The notes under the pieces are model-generated. The model ran no database searches and was not told the origin of the DNA. It worked only from the letters and a program-made list of their open reading frames with translations. Of a DNA stretch of 47,185 nt, positions 23,705 through 32,649 are shown one piece after another (the first letter of the stretch is position 1; every line of letters begins with the position of its first letter). The translations under genes and the position numbers were made by a program. Source of the DNA: an uncultured Muribaculaceae bacterium (GTDB lineage: Bacteria > Bacteroidota > Bacteroidia > Bacteroidales > Muribaculaceae); the NCBI GenBank assembly GCA_910584055.1, contig CAJTZS010000031.1, positions 1 through 47,185 of the forward strand. The letters are read 5' to 3'.

Positions 23705-25462
23705 ATGAAACTACGATTATTATATAGACTCCTGATAATTGGAGCGGTAATGCTTCCCATTACCGCTTGCGAGAGCGCTCTCGACCGGTTTCCCAAAGAT
23801 AAACTCACTCCCGACACATTCTTCAAGACGGGGACCGAATGTGAACTCTTCACCAACGATTTCTATACCATGCTTCCTTCCGCTTCCGATATTTTTTCGG
23901 AATCAGCGGATATTATTTCCAAGACAAGCCTTATACAGGAAGTTCTCGGCAACAAACAAGTTCCCTCCACATCCTCCTCATGGAAATGGGATAAACTCCG
24001 TGACATCAACTTCTTCCTTGAATATTCAAAAAACTGCAACGTTACCGCAGACCGTCTCAGATATGAGGGTGTGGCGAGATTTTTTCGTGCATATTTCTAT
24101 TATGAGAAGGTGAAAAGATATGGTGACGTGCCTTGGCTCGACGTTGCGCTCGATTCTGATGACGACCGCCTCTATATGGGACGCACCCCGCGTAAGGAGG
24201 TCATTGAGCATATGCTTGAAGACCTCGATTTCGCCATCGAGAACCTTCCGGCGGCACGCAGTCTCTATACCGTGACCCGCTGGACTGCCCTCGCGCTCAA
24301 AAGCCGTGTCACCCTCTTTGAAGGTACGTTCCGGAAATATCATGGAATCGACGGATGGGAGCAATTGCTCGCCACATGCGCAGAAGCATCGAATGAATTC
24401 ATCAAAAGTTCAGGGTATTCCATTTACAATACCGGATCCACCCCATACCTCTCCCTCTTCTCATCGATGAATGCAATTGACACTGAGATTGTGCTCGCGA
24501 GAGCGTACAATTCCTCGATAGGTCTCACCCATGATGTGAACGGTTATCTGACCTCCACATCGCAAGGTCGCCCCGGAATACTCAAGGATATAGCCAATAT
24601 GTATCTGATGACAGATGGGACTCCCTTCACTTCCAAGAGCGGTTACGAGACCATGACACTGGCACAGGAGTCACAAAACCGAGACAAACGTTTCGCACAG
24701 ACAATGCGCGCTCCCGGATATAAGCGTATCGGTGAGACAAAAGAGACATCCCCGAATCTCGCTGCCTGCGAGACAGGTTACCAACCGGTGAAGTATCTTC
24801 AGTCTGCGCAATACGATGCCTACAACACATCCATGGTAGACATGCCTATCTTCCGCGCTGCCGAGGTTTATCTCAACTATGCGGAAGCAAAGGCTGAACT
24901 CGGCACTTTGACTCAAGGTGATATCGATATGTCGATCAAACCGCTGCGCGAACGCGCCGGTGTCAGCAACCTGTCGCTTTCTGCTGCCAATGCAAACCCT
25001 GATCCTTATCTGCTGGATCACGTGACAGGATATCAGAACGTAAAAGGTCCGAACACCGGAGTGATTCTTGAAATCCGAAGAGAGAGGACAGTAGAGCTCA
25101 TAATGGAAGGGTTTCGATATTGGGATATCATGAGATGGCACGAAGGACAACGCTTCACGCGCACTTTCTTAGGTTTGTATTTCCCTGGACCCGGCAATTA
25201 TGACCTCAATGCAGACGGCTCTCCGGACGTGTGTCTCTGGAGTGGCAGCAAACCCGCAACATCGGCTCCGATAGAATATGAAATCGACAAGGATATTTTC
25301 CTCTCGGAAGGAACCAGAGGGAATATAATCCTTCACACGGATTTCCCCCGCACTTTCCGCCAGGATCGCGACTATCTCTATCCCATTCCGACAGATGACC
25401 GCATTCTTACCAACGGCAATATAACCCAGAATCCGGGATGGGTCGATGGCTTGAATTTCTAA
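23705..25462 (+). CDS. SusD/RagB-type surface lipoprotein
   Basis: The 585-residue lipoprotein caps the SusC barrel and binds substrate at the cell surface. It has a lipoprotein signal peptide with lipobox ITAC (lipidated C22), then the SusD start ESALDRFPKDKLTPDTFF. The tetratricopeptide-like helical core includes RFFRAYFYYEKVKRYGDVPWLD and a MPIFRAAEVYLNYAEAKAEL stretch. The late IRRERTVELIMEGFRYWDIMRW motif and the C-terminal QNPGW are family hallmarks. It forms the expected pair with the preceding SusC. Confidence 0.96.
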   Translation: MKLRLLYRLLIIGAVMLPITACESALDRFPKDKLTPDTFFKTGTECELFTNDFYTMLPSASDIFSESADIISKTSLIQEVLGNKQVPSTSSSWKWDKLRDINFFLEYSKNCNVTADRLRYEGVARFFRAYFYYEKVKRYGDVPWLDVALDSDDDRLYMGRTPRKEVIEHMLEDLDFAIENLPAARSLYTVTRWTALALKSRVTLFEGTFRKYHGIDGWEQLLATCAEASNEFIKSSGYSIYNTGSTPYLSLFSSMNAIDTEIVLARAYNSSIGLTHDVNGYLTSTSQGRPGILKDIANMYLMTDGTPFTSKSGYETMTLAQESQNRDKRFAQTMRAPGYKRIGETKETSPNLAACETGYQPVKYLQSAQYDAYNTSMVDMPIFRAAEVYLNYAEAKAELGTLTQGDIDMSIKPLRERAGVSNLSLSAANANPDPYLLDHVTGYQNVKGPNTGVILEIRRERTVELIMEGFRYWDIMRWHEGQRFTRTFLGLYFPGPGNYDLNADGSPDVCLWSGSKPATSAPIEYEIDKDIFLSEGTRGNIILHTDFPRTFRQDRDYLYPIPTDDRILTNGNITQNPGWVDGLNF

Positions 25463-25476
25463 CAACCAGGTAAATA

Positions 25477-26316
25477 ATGATATTTATGAATCTACTATCT
25501 ATAATAAACAAGACTCTTATTGCCTCCCTTCTCCTTATTGCGGGAGCATGCGACGAGCCCAATGGCGACAACTCTGATTACGATTTCAACAAGGGAGGCG
25601 TGAAACATGAATCCACGCGTCTTCCCGACAGTTATCGGCTCGCCACATATAATACCCATCGCTGCTCTCCTGCCAATAATGTGGCGAACTATAATAACAC
25701 CGCGCAGGTGATATCCCTGATAGATCCTGATGTGATCGCTCTGCAAGAACTTGATAACGGCACCAACCGGCATGCCGAGGATCAGCTTTATGAGCTTGCC
25801 AAACGCACCAACATGTATCCGGTATATCTTCCTTGTGTAACATACACCAAAGGCTCATACGGCATCGGCATTCTTTGCAAGGAGGAACCGATAAAGACAT
25901 ATACACGTGAACTCCCAGGAAAAGAGATGCGCGGAATGCTCCTCGCTGAATTCAAGGATTTCATTTTCATCTGTACGCACCTTTGCGTGTCGAGTGCCGA
26001 CAACAGAGCTTGGTCTTATGATATCATCAATCAATATTTGAGCGAAAATTACAGCAGAAGCAAAAAACCGATTTTTCTTGCCGGAGACCTCAACGCCACC
26101 TCTCTCCCCGCTGTGGCTACCGACAACTGGCAATCGATCAGCTCTACAAGCGTCACCTATTTCCCTACGAGCAGGCGTATTGATTATATCCTTGCCTATA
26201 AGGGAATAACAGCTCAGAGCAAAGTGCTTCAGACCATGGTGCCATCTTTCAATGAAATTGATCTGACACAGGTCTCCGACCATTTCCCTGTAATTGTTGA
26301 TATCTCTAAAAACTAA
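25477..26316 (+). CDS. Endonuclease/exonuclease/phosphatase-family lipoprotein
   Basis: The 279-residue protein has a lipoprotein signal peptide with lipobox AGAC (C25), or C22 if translation begins at the second ATG (25486). The catalytic set of the EEP fold is visible: Asn in ATYNTH, Glu in ALQELD, Thr-His in CTHL, Asp and Asn in GDLNA, and the final SDHFPV with the catalytic His. The family contains nucleases, sphingomyelinases and inositol or sugar-phosphate phosphatases; which applies here cannot be told. It lies 14 bp after SusD, within the utilisation operon, so I infer a surface or periplasmic phosphoester hydrolase acting on the imported substrate. Confidence 0.88.
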   Translation: MIFMNLLSIINKTLIASLLLIAGACDEPNGDNSDYDFNKGGVKHESTRLPDSYRLATYNTHRCSPANNVANYNNTAQVISLIDPDVIALQELDNGTNRHAEDQLYELAKRTNMYPVYLPCVTYTKGSYGIGILCKEEPIKTYTRELPGKEMRGMLLAEFKDFIFICTHLCVSSADNRAWSYDIINQYLSENYSRSKKPIFLAGDLNATSLPAVATDNWQSISSTSVTYFPTSRRIDYILAYKGITAQSKVLQTMVPSFNEIDLTQVSDHFPVIVDISKN

Positions 26317-26321
26317 TAGGC

Positions 26322-28538
26322 ATGAATCATATAATAAAAAACATAAAGAGCAAGAATTGTGGGCTGGCATTATGCCTCTTCATGCTGGCAGCGATCTCCC
26401 TGTCATCATGTCGCGACGAGGTGAGCCTGCCCCAACCCGTGATAAAACTCAGTTCAGAGTCAATCACCGCCCCCTCTCTTGAATCAGCATTCAACATCGC
26501 TGTTGAATCAAACTGCGACTGGATTGCAGAGCTTCAAAATGGCGAAATGCAATGGATTTCAATTTCAGATGCAAAAGACATCGGAAACGGGGAGATGCAT
26601 TTATCTCTAAAACCCAACACTGGTTCCTCCCCCCGCGAAGCTGTTGTGTCGGTGCATAATGAGAAAATGACGATAAACGCCACTCTTACGGTGAAGCAGA
26701 ATCCTTCATCGGGCGACGGTATGGTATCAGTCAGTGAGCTCCGTTCGCTCGAAGGAGCCACAGGAGTGACACTCGACAAAAATGCGGTGACTCGCGGTGT
26801 GGTAGTGTCCAATCTTCAATATAAAAATTTTCCTGCCGGTCTCATTGCCATAGAAGGCAGTGCAACTACCGGAGGAGGCATAGCCGTTAAGATCAGTGAT
26901 ACATTCCTTGTTGCACCAGGCGAAGAGGTTGAAGTCAATCTGGAGGGAGCGGAAATAAAGCGTGATCAGGGAAGCGGAATGCTTGTTCTTTATCCCGGCA
27001 GTAACGATTGTGTGACACGCACGGAAACAACCGGAATCATCCCGACACCCCTGGAAGTGACAATTCCCGAACTTGCCACAGGCGACTATGAATCGATGTA
27101 TGTAAAGGTAATCGGTCAATTTGCGGATGCAGATATCCATAAGGAATACCTCTATGAATGCTCTTCATTCATAGATGAAGATAGCAACACAGTGGGCATA
27201 ACCGTGCTTCAGGATTGTAGATTCGCGGAGTCAGTGTTGCCTACAGGCAGCGGTTTTGTATGCGGTGTTGCCGGAGCTGCCGACGGCTCTCCATCAATCT
27301 ATCCGTGTTCTGAATCTGACATTGTCCTCAATTCTACACGCTTCGGTGGAGGATTTTCTTTCCCCTATGTATTCTCGCTGATGACCAACACCGCCACCAA
27401 TGATGACGGACGCTATATCAAGACACAACGCGAGGAAGACAACAACTTCACGCACTCTGCGATAGCTACAGATGACTCCGGGGTATTGGGGGAATGGAAT
27501 ACCAGCACTGCGGGAAAATATTTCAGATTCTGGTTTGACAACAGCGGACACCATAATTTCCAGCTTGGATCATGGATGGATGTTCAGCAGAATTATTTCA
27601 AGATAACTTATCCTGAAGGAATTGAAATCACAGATGGTTTCCGCGTGCAGTTCGGATGGGGAGGCATGAAGAACGCGCCTCGCAACTGGGAAGTTCTCTA
27701 TTCAACAGATAATTCCACTTGGTCAACAGGCAAGACGGAAACGACATTCTCAATTCCCAAAGATGTGGTGGCAGCTTCGGGAAAAGGATTCCTCGACTTT
27801 ACGGTTGATGTGTATGTCAACGAGCCGATCAGAAAGACCGACAAACTCAGTGTCATGATTCGTCCACGCAACAACGAGACAATCAGCGGTGCGGCTCTTT
27901 CCACATCCAATGGTCGCGCTGTGTTCCACAGCTGCTTCCTCATCGACAAACTTCCGGCAAAATCCACAACAGCGGCTCCAAGCGGTGCAGTGTATTTCGA
28001 ACCGTTTGATGGGCTATCACAGGGTGCTGATTATACTCTTGGCGACAAACTCGCGGCGATGCTCAACTACGCCGGTGACGATATCACCACATGGAGCGAT
28101 GACATCCGTTGCGGTCTCTCCGGCACAAATGTGCGTCAACGTCCTGGGTACGCTCAAATCGGATATGTCAACTCTATCGACAAAGATCATAAGAGCTATA
28201 AGAATGAGGTCGGAGAGCTTCTGACACCTAAATTGGCAACAACCGGAAACCACACCCTCTCCTTCAAAGCTATGGCATATCGAAACAAGGCTGTGTTTGA
28301 AGGAAAATCCGTTGTGGATATCAAGGGAGACATGACTATGGGCACAATTGAAATCATCGGCGGCGGTTCTGTAAACGGACAGACTTCCTTCTCGTTCGGA
28401 CCTATGTCTCACGATTCATTCAAAACATTCTCGTTCACCATTGAAGGAACCACTTCCGACACTCAGATAAAATTCTCTTCTGCTCCCGGCAACTCTGATT
28501 TCTCTCGCTGGTTTATCGACAACATATGTGTAAAATAA
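26322..28538 (+). CDS. BACON and DUF5689 domain surface lipoprotein, likely glycan-binding
   Basis: The 738-residue lipoprotein has lipobox LSSC (C30). Residues about 40-130 look like a BACON domain (ITAPSLESAFNIAVESNCDW, ending in LTVKQNPSS). A DUF5689 domain follows at about 135-340 (SVSELRSLEG...). The C-terminal half has two beta-sandwich-like regions; one begins with YFEPFDGL near 565, and the protein ends SRWFIDNICVK. BACON domains often occur in surface proteins of utilisation loci, and position after SusCD suggests a surface glycan-binding protein. It begins 5 bp after the EEP gene and overlaps the GH3 gene by 13 bp. Confidence 0.82.
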   Translation: MNHIIKNIKSKNCGLALCLFMLAAISLSSCRDEVSLPQPVIKLSSESITAPSLESAFNIAVESNCDWIAELQNGEMQWISISDAKDIGNGEMHLSLKPNTGSSPREAVVSVHNEKMTINATLTVKQNPSSGDGMVSVSELRSLEGATGVTLDKNAVTRGVVVSNLQYKNFPAGLIAIEGSATTGGGIAVKISDTFLVAPGEEVEVNLEGAEIKRDQGSGMLVLYPGSNDCVTRTETTGIIPTPLEVTIPELATGDYESMYVKVIGQFADADIHKEYLYECSSFIDEDSNTVGITVLQDCRFAESVLPTGSGFVCGVAGAADGSPSIYPCSESDIVLNSTRFGGGFSFPYVFSLMTNTATNDDGRYIKTQREEDNNFTHSAIATDDSGVLGEWNTSTAGKYFRFWFDNSGHHNFQLGSWMDVQQNYFKITYPEGIEITDGFRVQFGWGGMKNAPRNWEVLYSTDNSTWSTGKTETTFSIPKDVVAASGKGFLDFTVDVYVNEPIRKTDKLSVMIRPRNNETISGAALSTSNGRAVFHSCFLIDKLPAKSTTAAPSGAVYFEPFDGLSQGADYTLGDKLAAMLNYAGDDITTWSDDIRCGLSGTNVRQRPGYAQIGYVNSIDKDHKSYKNEVGELLTPKLATTGNHTLSFKAMAYRNKAVFEGKSVVDIKGDMTMGTIEIIGGGSVNGQTSFSFGPMSHDSFKTFSFTIEGTTSDTQIKFSSAPGNSDFSRWFIDNICVK

Positions 28539-30613
28539 TTCCCATAAGCCACATTTTACCGGAGCTGCTGTTGCTTGCGACGGCAGCCTCGGTATATGCC
28601 ATCGGAACACCCGACTGGCAAACCTCCTACGCATGGGCGGACGCTAAGTTGAAAGAGCTGACACTCGATGAAAAACTCAACATGACGGTTGGTTATGAGG
28701 AGTTTTTCTTCCCAGGCTTCCCCGAGAAAGGGATTCCGTATCTCTATCTTTCGGATGCTACTAAAGGAGTGCACCTGCGCCCGGAGCTGACGGATACGGT
28801 TCATATACGCCAACTCGAACGCTCCACAGCTTTCCCCGCTCCTATCATGCTCGCAGCTACTTTCAATCCTGAACTTTCCTACGAATATGGGAAAGCCGTA
28901 GGCGAGGAATGTCGTGCCGGTGGTGTGGAACTTCTCTTGGGTCCCGGTGTTAACCTCGCTCGCAATTCACAATGCGGACGCAATTACGAATATCTCGGCG
29001 AAGACCCTTACATGGTTGGAAGAATGGCTGCCGAATATATCAAAGGATTGCAATCGACGGGCACCGCGGCATGCATCAAGCATTTTATCGGTAATGAAAC
29101 GGAGTTTTACCGCCGTCGCACAAACTCCATTATCGACGAGCGCACTCTCCATGAGCTTTATATGCGTCCCTTCAAAGCCGGAATTGACGCAGGAGTGGCT
29201 TTTATCATGACTTCCTACAACAAGCTCAATGGAGAATGGACAGGTGAAAGTCGCTATGTAATTGACACCCTTATCCGTCGCGATCTTGGCTTCAAGGGAG
29301 CTGTCGTGAGCGACTGGCGATCGGTTTATGATCATGAAAAAGTTGTGAAATCCGGTCAGAATTCCATTATGCCGGGAAGCAGGGAAATACGCGATGATAT
29401 AGCGAATCTTGTGAAAACCGGAAAACTCTCTGAAAAGGATATCGACAATATGATCCGCCCCCTTTTAGCTACTTGTCACGCTTTCGGACTTTATGACAGG
29501 GAGAAATACATACCTGAGTTGTTGTCAAAATTCCCTGACCATGAGCGAATATCCATGCGCACCGCGGAAGAGGGCACGGTTTTGTTGAAAAACAATGGCA
29601 TTCTTCCTCTTGAAAATCCGAAAGGGGGAAAAATACTCGTGACCGGGAGTTATCTTGACAAGGATTTCAATTGGGTACATGCATCGGCTGACGTAAAGGG
29701 TTACAATCAGATCAGCTGGAGACAGGCGCTGCAAAAAGAATTCGGCGATAATCTCATTTTTACTGCAAAACCGACCGATAAGGAAATCAAAGATGCCGAC
29801 ATTGTGATTGTATCTACCGGCACTGTCGACCGCGAGGCATATGAACGACCTTTTGAACTGCCTGCTGCCGAAAACAATCAGTTGAAGCGAATCACTGCCT
29901 TGAATCCAAACACAATAGTTGTAGTATTTACCGGATCGGGCGTGAAACTCACGGATTTTGCTGAGGATGCAGCTGCGATTGTCTATGGCTGGTATCCGGG
30001 ACAAAACGGGATGGCAGCGGTTGCGGGAGTATTGACAGGACGTATCAATCCCTCCGGCAAACTTCCTCTTTCTATCGAAAAAGATTTCAACGATTCTCCT
30101 GCAAAGAATGTAATGCCCCAAGGTGCAAAATTCTACACCAAACTGGTGAATGAAAGGATGATCACTCCTTACGATGTAAACTACGATGAAGGTGTTTTGA
30201 TGGGCTATCGATGGTATGACACCAAAGGTATCGCTCCGCTCTACCCTTTCGGATATGGTCTCACCTACACAGATTGGGAAATTGCAAAGCCTTCGGTCAA
30301 AGTGAAAAACGGGAAGGTAGTGGTAAAATCCGGACTGAAAAATATCGGTAAACGTGATGGAGCTCAGGTTGTGCAGATATATGCCTCGGAAAAGAATCCG
30401 ACAGTGGTTCGACCCATGAAGGAGCTAAAAGGAGTGAAAAAGATATTCCTGGCCGCCGGAGCAAATACGAGGTTTGAAATCAGCTTTGATATTGACGAGC
30501 TCGGTTTCTATGATTCTGAAAATCATGGATGGAAACTCAATCCCGGAGAATACGTAATCGCGATAGGTACATCATCTCGAGATATTCTCCATGAGGAGAC
30601 AATAAAAATATGA
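28526..30613 (+). CDS. Glycoside hydrolase family 3 (beta-glucosidase-like)
   Basis: The exported 695-residue enzyme has a signal peptide of about 25 residues (ending SVYA). The GH3 N-terminal TIM-barrel domain shows K185-H186 and the nucleophile Asp263 in VVSDWRS. A C-terminal alpha/beta domain follows (about 340-560, with EGTVLLKNNGILPL), then a fibronectin-III-like domain (about 595-690, QVVQIYASEKNPTVVRP). Known GH3 activities include beta-glucosidase, beta-xylosidase and N-acetylglucosaminidase; the FnIII-bearing form favours glucosidase or xylosidase. The start overlaps the preceding gene by 13 bp, showing tight operon packing. No lipobox, so it is probably periplasmic. Confidence 0.93.
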   Translation: MCKIIPISHILPELLLLATAASVYAIGTPDWQTSYAWADAKLKELTLDEKLNMTVGYEEFFFPGFPEKGIPYLYLSDATKGVHLRPELTDTVHIRQLERSTAFPAPIMLAATFNPELSYEYGKAVGEECRAGGVELLLGPGVNLARNSQCGRNYEYLGEDPYMVGRMAAEYIKGLQSTGTAACIKHFIGNETEFYRRRTNSIIDERTLHELYMRPFKAGIDAGVAFIMTSYNKLNGEWTGESRYVIDTLIRRDLGFKGAVVSDWRSVYDHEKVVKSGQNSIMPGSREIRDDIANLVKTGKLSEKDIDNMIRPLLATCHAFGLYDREKYIPELLSKFPDHERISMRTAEEGTVLLKNNGILPLENPKGGKILVTGSYLDKDFNWVHASADVKGYNQISWRQALQKEFGDNLIFTAKPTDKEIKDADIVIVSTGTVDREAYERPFELPAAENNQLKRITALNPNTIVVVFTGSGVKLTDFAEDAAAIVYGWYPGQNGMAAVAGVLTGRINPSGKLPLSIEKDFNDSPAKNVMPQGAKFYTKLVNERMITPYDVNYDEGVLMGYRWYDTKGIAPLYPFGYGLTYTDWEIAKPSVKVKNGKVVVKSGLKNIGKRDGAQVVQIYASEKNPTVVRPMKELKGVKKIFLAAGANTRFEISFDIDELGFYDSENHGWKLNPGEYVIAIGTSSRDILHEETIKI

Positions 30614-30620
30614 GTAAGTG

Positions 30621-31694
30621 ATGATAAAAGTAGGTTTAGTAATTGCAGCAATGATCGGTCTCTGTGCAGGAGTTAACGCCCAGCACAGAGCCGACAGGCA
30701 GCATCTTGAAAATGAGGATTCGTTCTCCATGATTGTGCTTGGTGATCCGCAGGGCTATATGAAATATGACATCAATCAGCCTTTGTTCGATCTCTGCACA
30801 GCTTGGATTGCCGACAATATCGACAATCTGAACATCAAGGCTGTCCTTTGCACAGGCGATCTTGTAGAGCAAAACGAAAACATCGTGATGAACCGCAAGA
30901 TGCTCAACCAGACTAGCCGGGAAATGTGGCATGCGGCTTCTCGCTGTTTTGAACGTCTTGACAATAAGGTGCCCTATTTCATCTCTTGTGGAAACCATGA
31001 TTACGGCTATAAAAAATCGGAAAACGGCATGACCCATTTTCCTGAATACTTTTCGTTCGAACGCAATTCTACTTGGCGCGACATGATTGTCAGCAATTTT
31101 CCTAACCGACAGGGCATCTCCGATATGGAGAATGCCGCCTTTGAGATCGAACAACCGAAGTGGGGAAAAATGCTGGTGATAGTCACAGAATTTGCTCCGC
31201 GCGATGAAGTGTTGGAATGGGCAAAGAAACTTTGTGAAAGCAAGAAATACAAGAAACATAAAGTGATTTTCATGACTCATTCCTTGCTACAGGAGCGTAC
31301 AGCCGAATATACCGACAATTCTTCTTACAAGATAACCCCTCGCAACTGGGGAAAGGCAGTGTGGGAAAAACTCATCTATCCGACTGAAAACATTGTGTTC
31401 GCCCTATGCGGACACACCGGTAAGCCGGGAGATTATGAAGACTCGATAGCCTATCGTGTCGATAAAAATTCAGCAGGACGCAACGTGCATCAGATGATGT
31501 TCAACGTGCAGATTCTCGGCGGAGGTTGGGAAGGAAACGGAGGTGACGGCTGGCTCCGAATCCTCGAGTTCATGCCCGACGGCAAAACCATCAAGGTAAA
31601 GACCTACTCCCCTCTCTTCGGCATCTCTCCTCTGACCAAACACCTTGCTCATCGCTCCGAGCCCTACGACCAATTCGATATGATCATCGACTAA
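30621..31694 (+). CDS. Secreted calcineurin-like metallophosphoesterase
   Basis: The 357-residue protein has a signal peptide (about 21 residues, ending VNAQ) and the full metallophosphoesterase motif series: GDPQ near residue 42, CTGDLVEQNE near 80, CGNHDYG, MTHSLL, and CGHTG. These are the binuclear metal ligands. I start at the ATG at 30621; a GTG three bases earlier is also in frame. It starts 7 bp after GH3, inside the utilisation operon, and is the second exported phosphoester hydrolase of the locus after the EEP lipoprotein. Substrate is unknown. The 3' end of the gene is C-rich. Confidence 0.87.
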   Translation: MIKVGLVIAAMIGLCAGVNAQHRADRQHLENEDSFSMIVLGDPQGYMKYDINQPLFDLCTAWIADNIDNLNIKAVLCTGDLVEQNENIVMNRKMLNQTSREMWHAASRCFERLDNKVPYFISCGNHDYGYKKSENGMTHFPEYFSFERNSTWRDMIVSNFPNRQGISDMENAAFEIEQPKWGKMLVIVTEFAPRDEVLEWAKKLCESKKYKKHKVIFMTHSLLQERTAEYTDNSSYKITPRNWGKAVWEKLIYPTENIVFALCGHTGKPGDYEDSIAYRVDKNSAGRNVHQMMFNVQILGGGWEGNGGDGWLRILEFMPDGKTIKVKTYSPLFGISPLTKHLAHRSEPYDQFDMIID

Positions 31695-31732
31695 TAAAAT
31701 AATTAAACATTAACCATTTAAAATTAAACATT

Positions 31733-32644
31733 ATGAGAAAGTTTACTCTTTCAATGCTCCTCTTGGGAGCTGCATTCTCAATGAATGCGCAACAGGAATA
31801 TGTTATCTTCGAAGATGATTTCAGCTGGCTATTGCCCTGGGCAAATGCGCTGAATGCATCGGGTCAAGCCTGCGGTGACCCAATCGGTAAGAATAATGTA
31901 TCAGATGCCGTATCTGTTAGTCGCGCCTTAAACAATATCAAAATAGATGTTGATGGAGCAGAAGTTAGCGCGGATCAGAAAGTTGTAGATATGGGATATG
32001 AATTACTCATAAAAACCAATCTTGAGGAAACAGTGGGTAAAGAAAAATCAGCAGGTAATGCTGTTTATCTTCAACGAGAACTTAATGCTGAAGATATTGC
32101 AACAGGAGTTTATTTCAAATTTGGTCTGACAGGATACTCTGCAGGGATTAAAACTCCCGAATTGGCAAATATTGGAAATGCGGAAATTTCAGAATTTACA
32201 GTCTCATTCGACTGGACACCACAAAGACGAAGTAATGGAACTTATGACACAACACATCTTTCAATATGTGTCAATGATATTACGACTGTTGGATCAGGAC
32301 GTGAAAATGTTCCTGACTTGTCACTTGAAAACAATTCTGACTTAAAATGGAAACATGAAGATATAAAGTTTACTTACAATCTTAGGAGCACTGACAAAAT
32401 AACCATCAGACCTGGAGCCAATCAATGGCCTGGAGGAAAAACTGCCGCTTATCGTTTTTACCTCAAAAATCTAAGAATCACCACAACGACTCCTATCTCA
32501 ACCGGTATTGCCGGTATTGAGGCTGATGAGAATGCTCCTGTTGAGTATTACAACTTGCAGGGTATTCGCGTTGCTGAGCCGGAGAATGGTCTTTACATCG
32601 TTCGCCAGGGGAATAAAGTTTCGAAAAAATTCATCAGAAAATAA
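31733..32644 (+). CDS. Secreted protein of unknown function with a sorting-tail-like C-terminus
   Basis: The 303-residue protein has a clear signal peptide (about 1-19, ending MNAQ). The middle (about 25-245) is beta-rich with FEDDFSWLLPW near the start, resembling the lectin-like sandwich regions of surface proteins. I do not recognise the family. The last 45 residues (EYYNLQGIRVAEPENGLYIV, then a VSKKFIRK end) resemble the short C-terminal tails on many secreted Bacteroidales proteins, similar to type IX sorting domains. By my count 31981-32100 is only 34% GC, against 53% for 31561-31620 just upstream, so the central domain may come from elsewhere. It lies 38 bp after the phosphoesterase and 5 bp before GH2. 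Confidence 0.72.
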   Translation: MRKFTLSMLLLGAAFSMNAQQEYVIFEDDFSWLLPWANALNASGQACGDPIGKNNVSDAVSVSRALNNIKIDVDGAEVSADQKVVDMGYELLIKTNLEETVGKEKSAGNAVYLQRELNAEDIATGVYFKFGLTGYSAGIKTPELANIGNAEISEFTVSFDWTPQRRSNGTYDTTHLSICVNDITTVGSGRENVPDLSLENNSDLKWKHEDIKFTYNLRSTDKITIRPGANQWPGGKTAAYRFYLKNLRITTTTPISTGIAGIEADENAPVEYYNLQGIRVAEPENGLYIVRQGNKVSKKFIRK

Positions 32645-32649
32645 GCACG

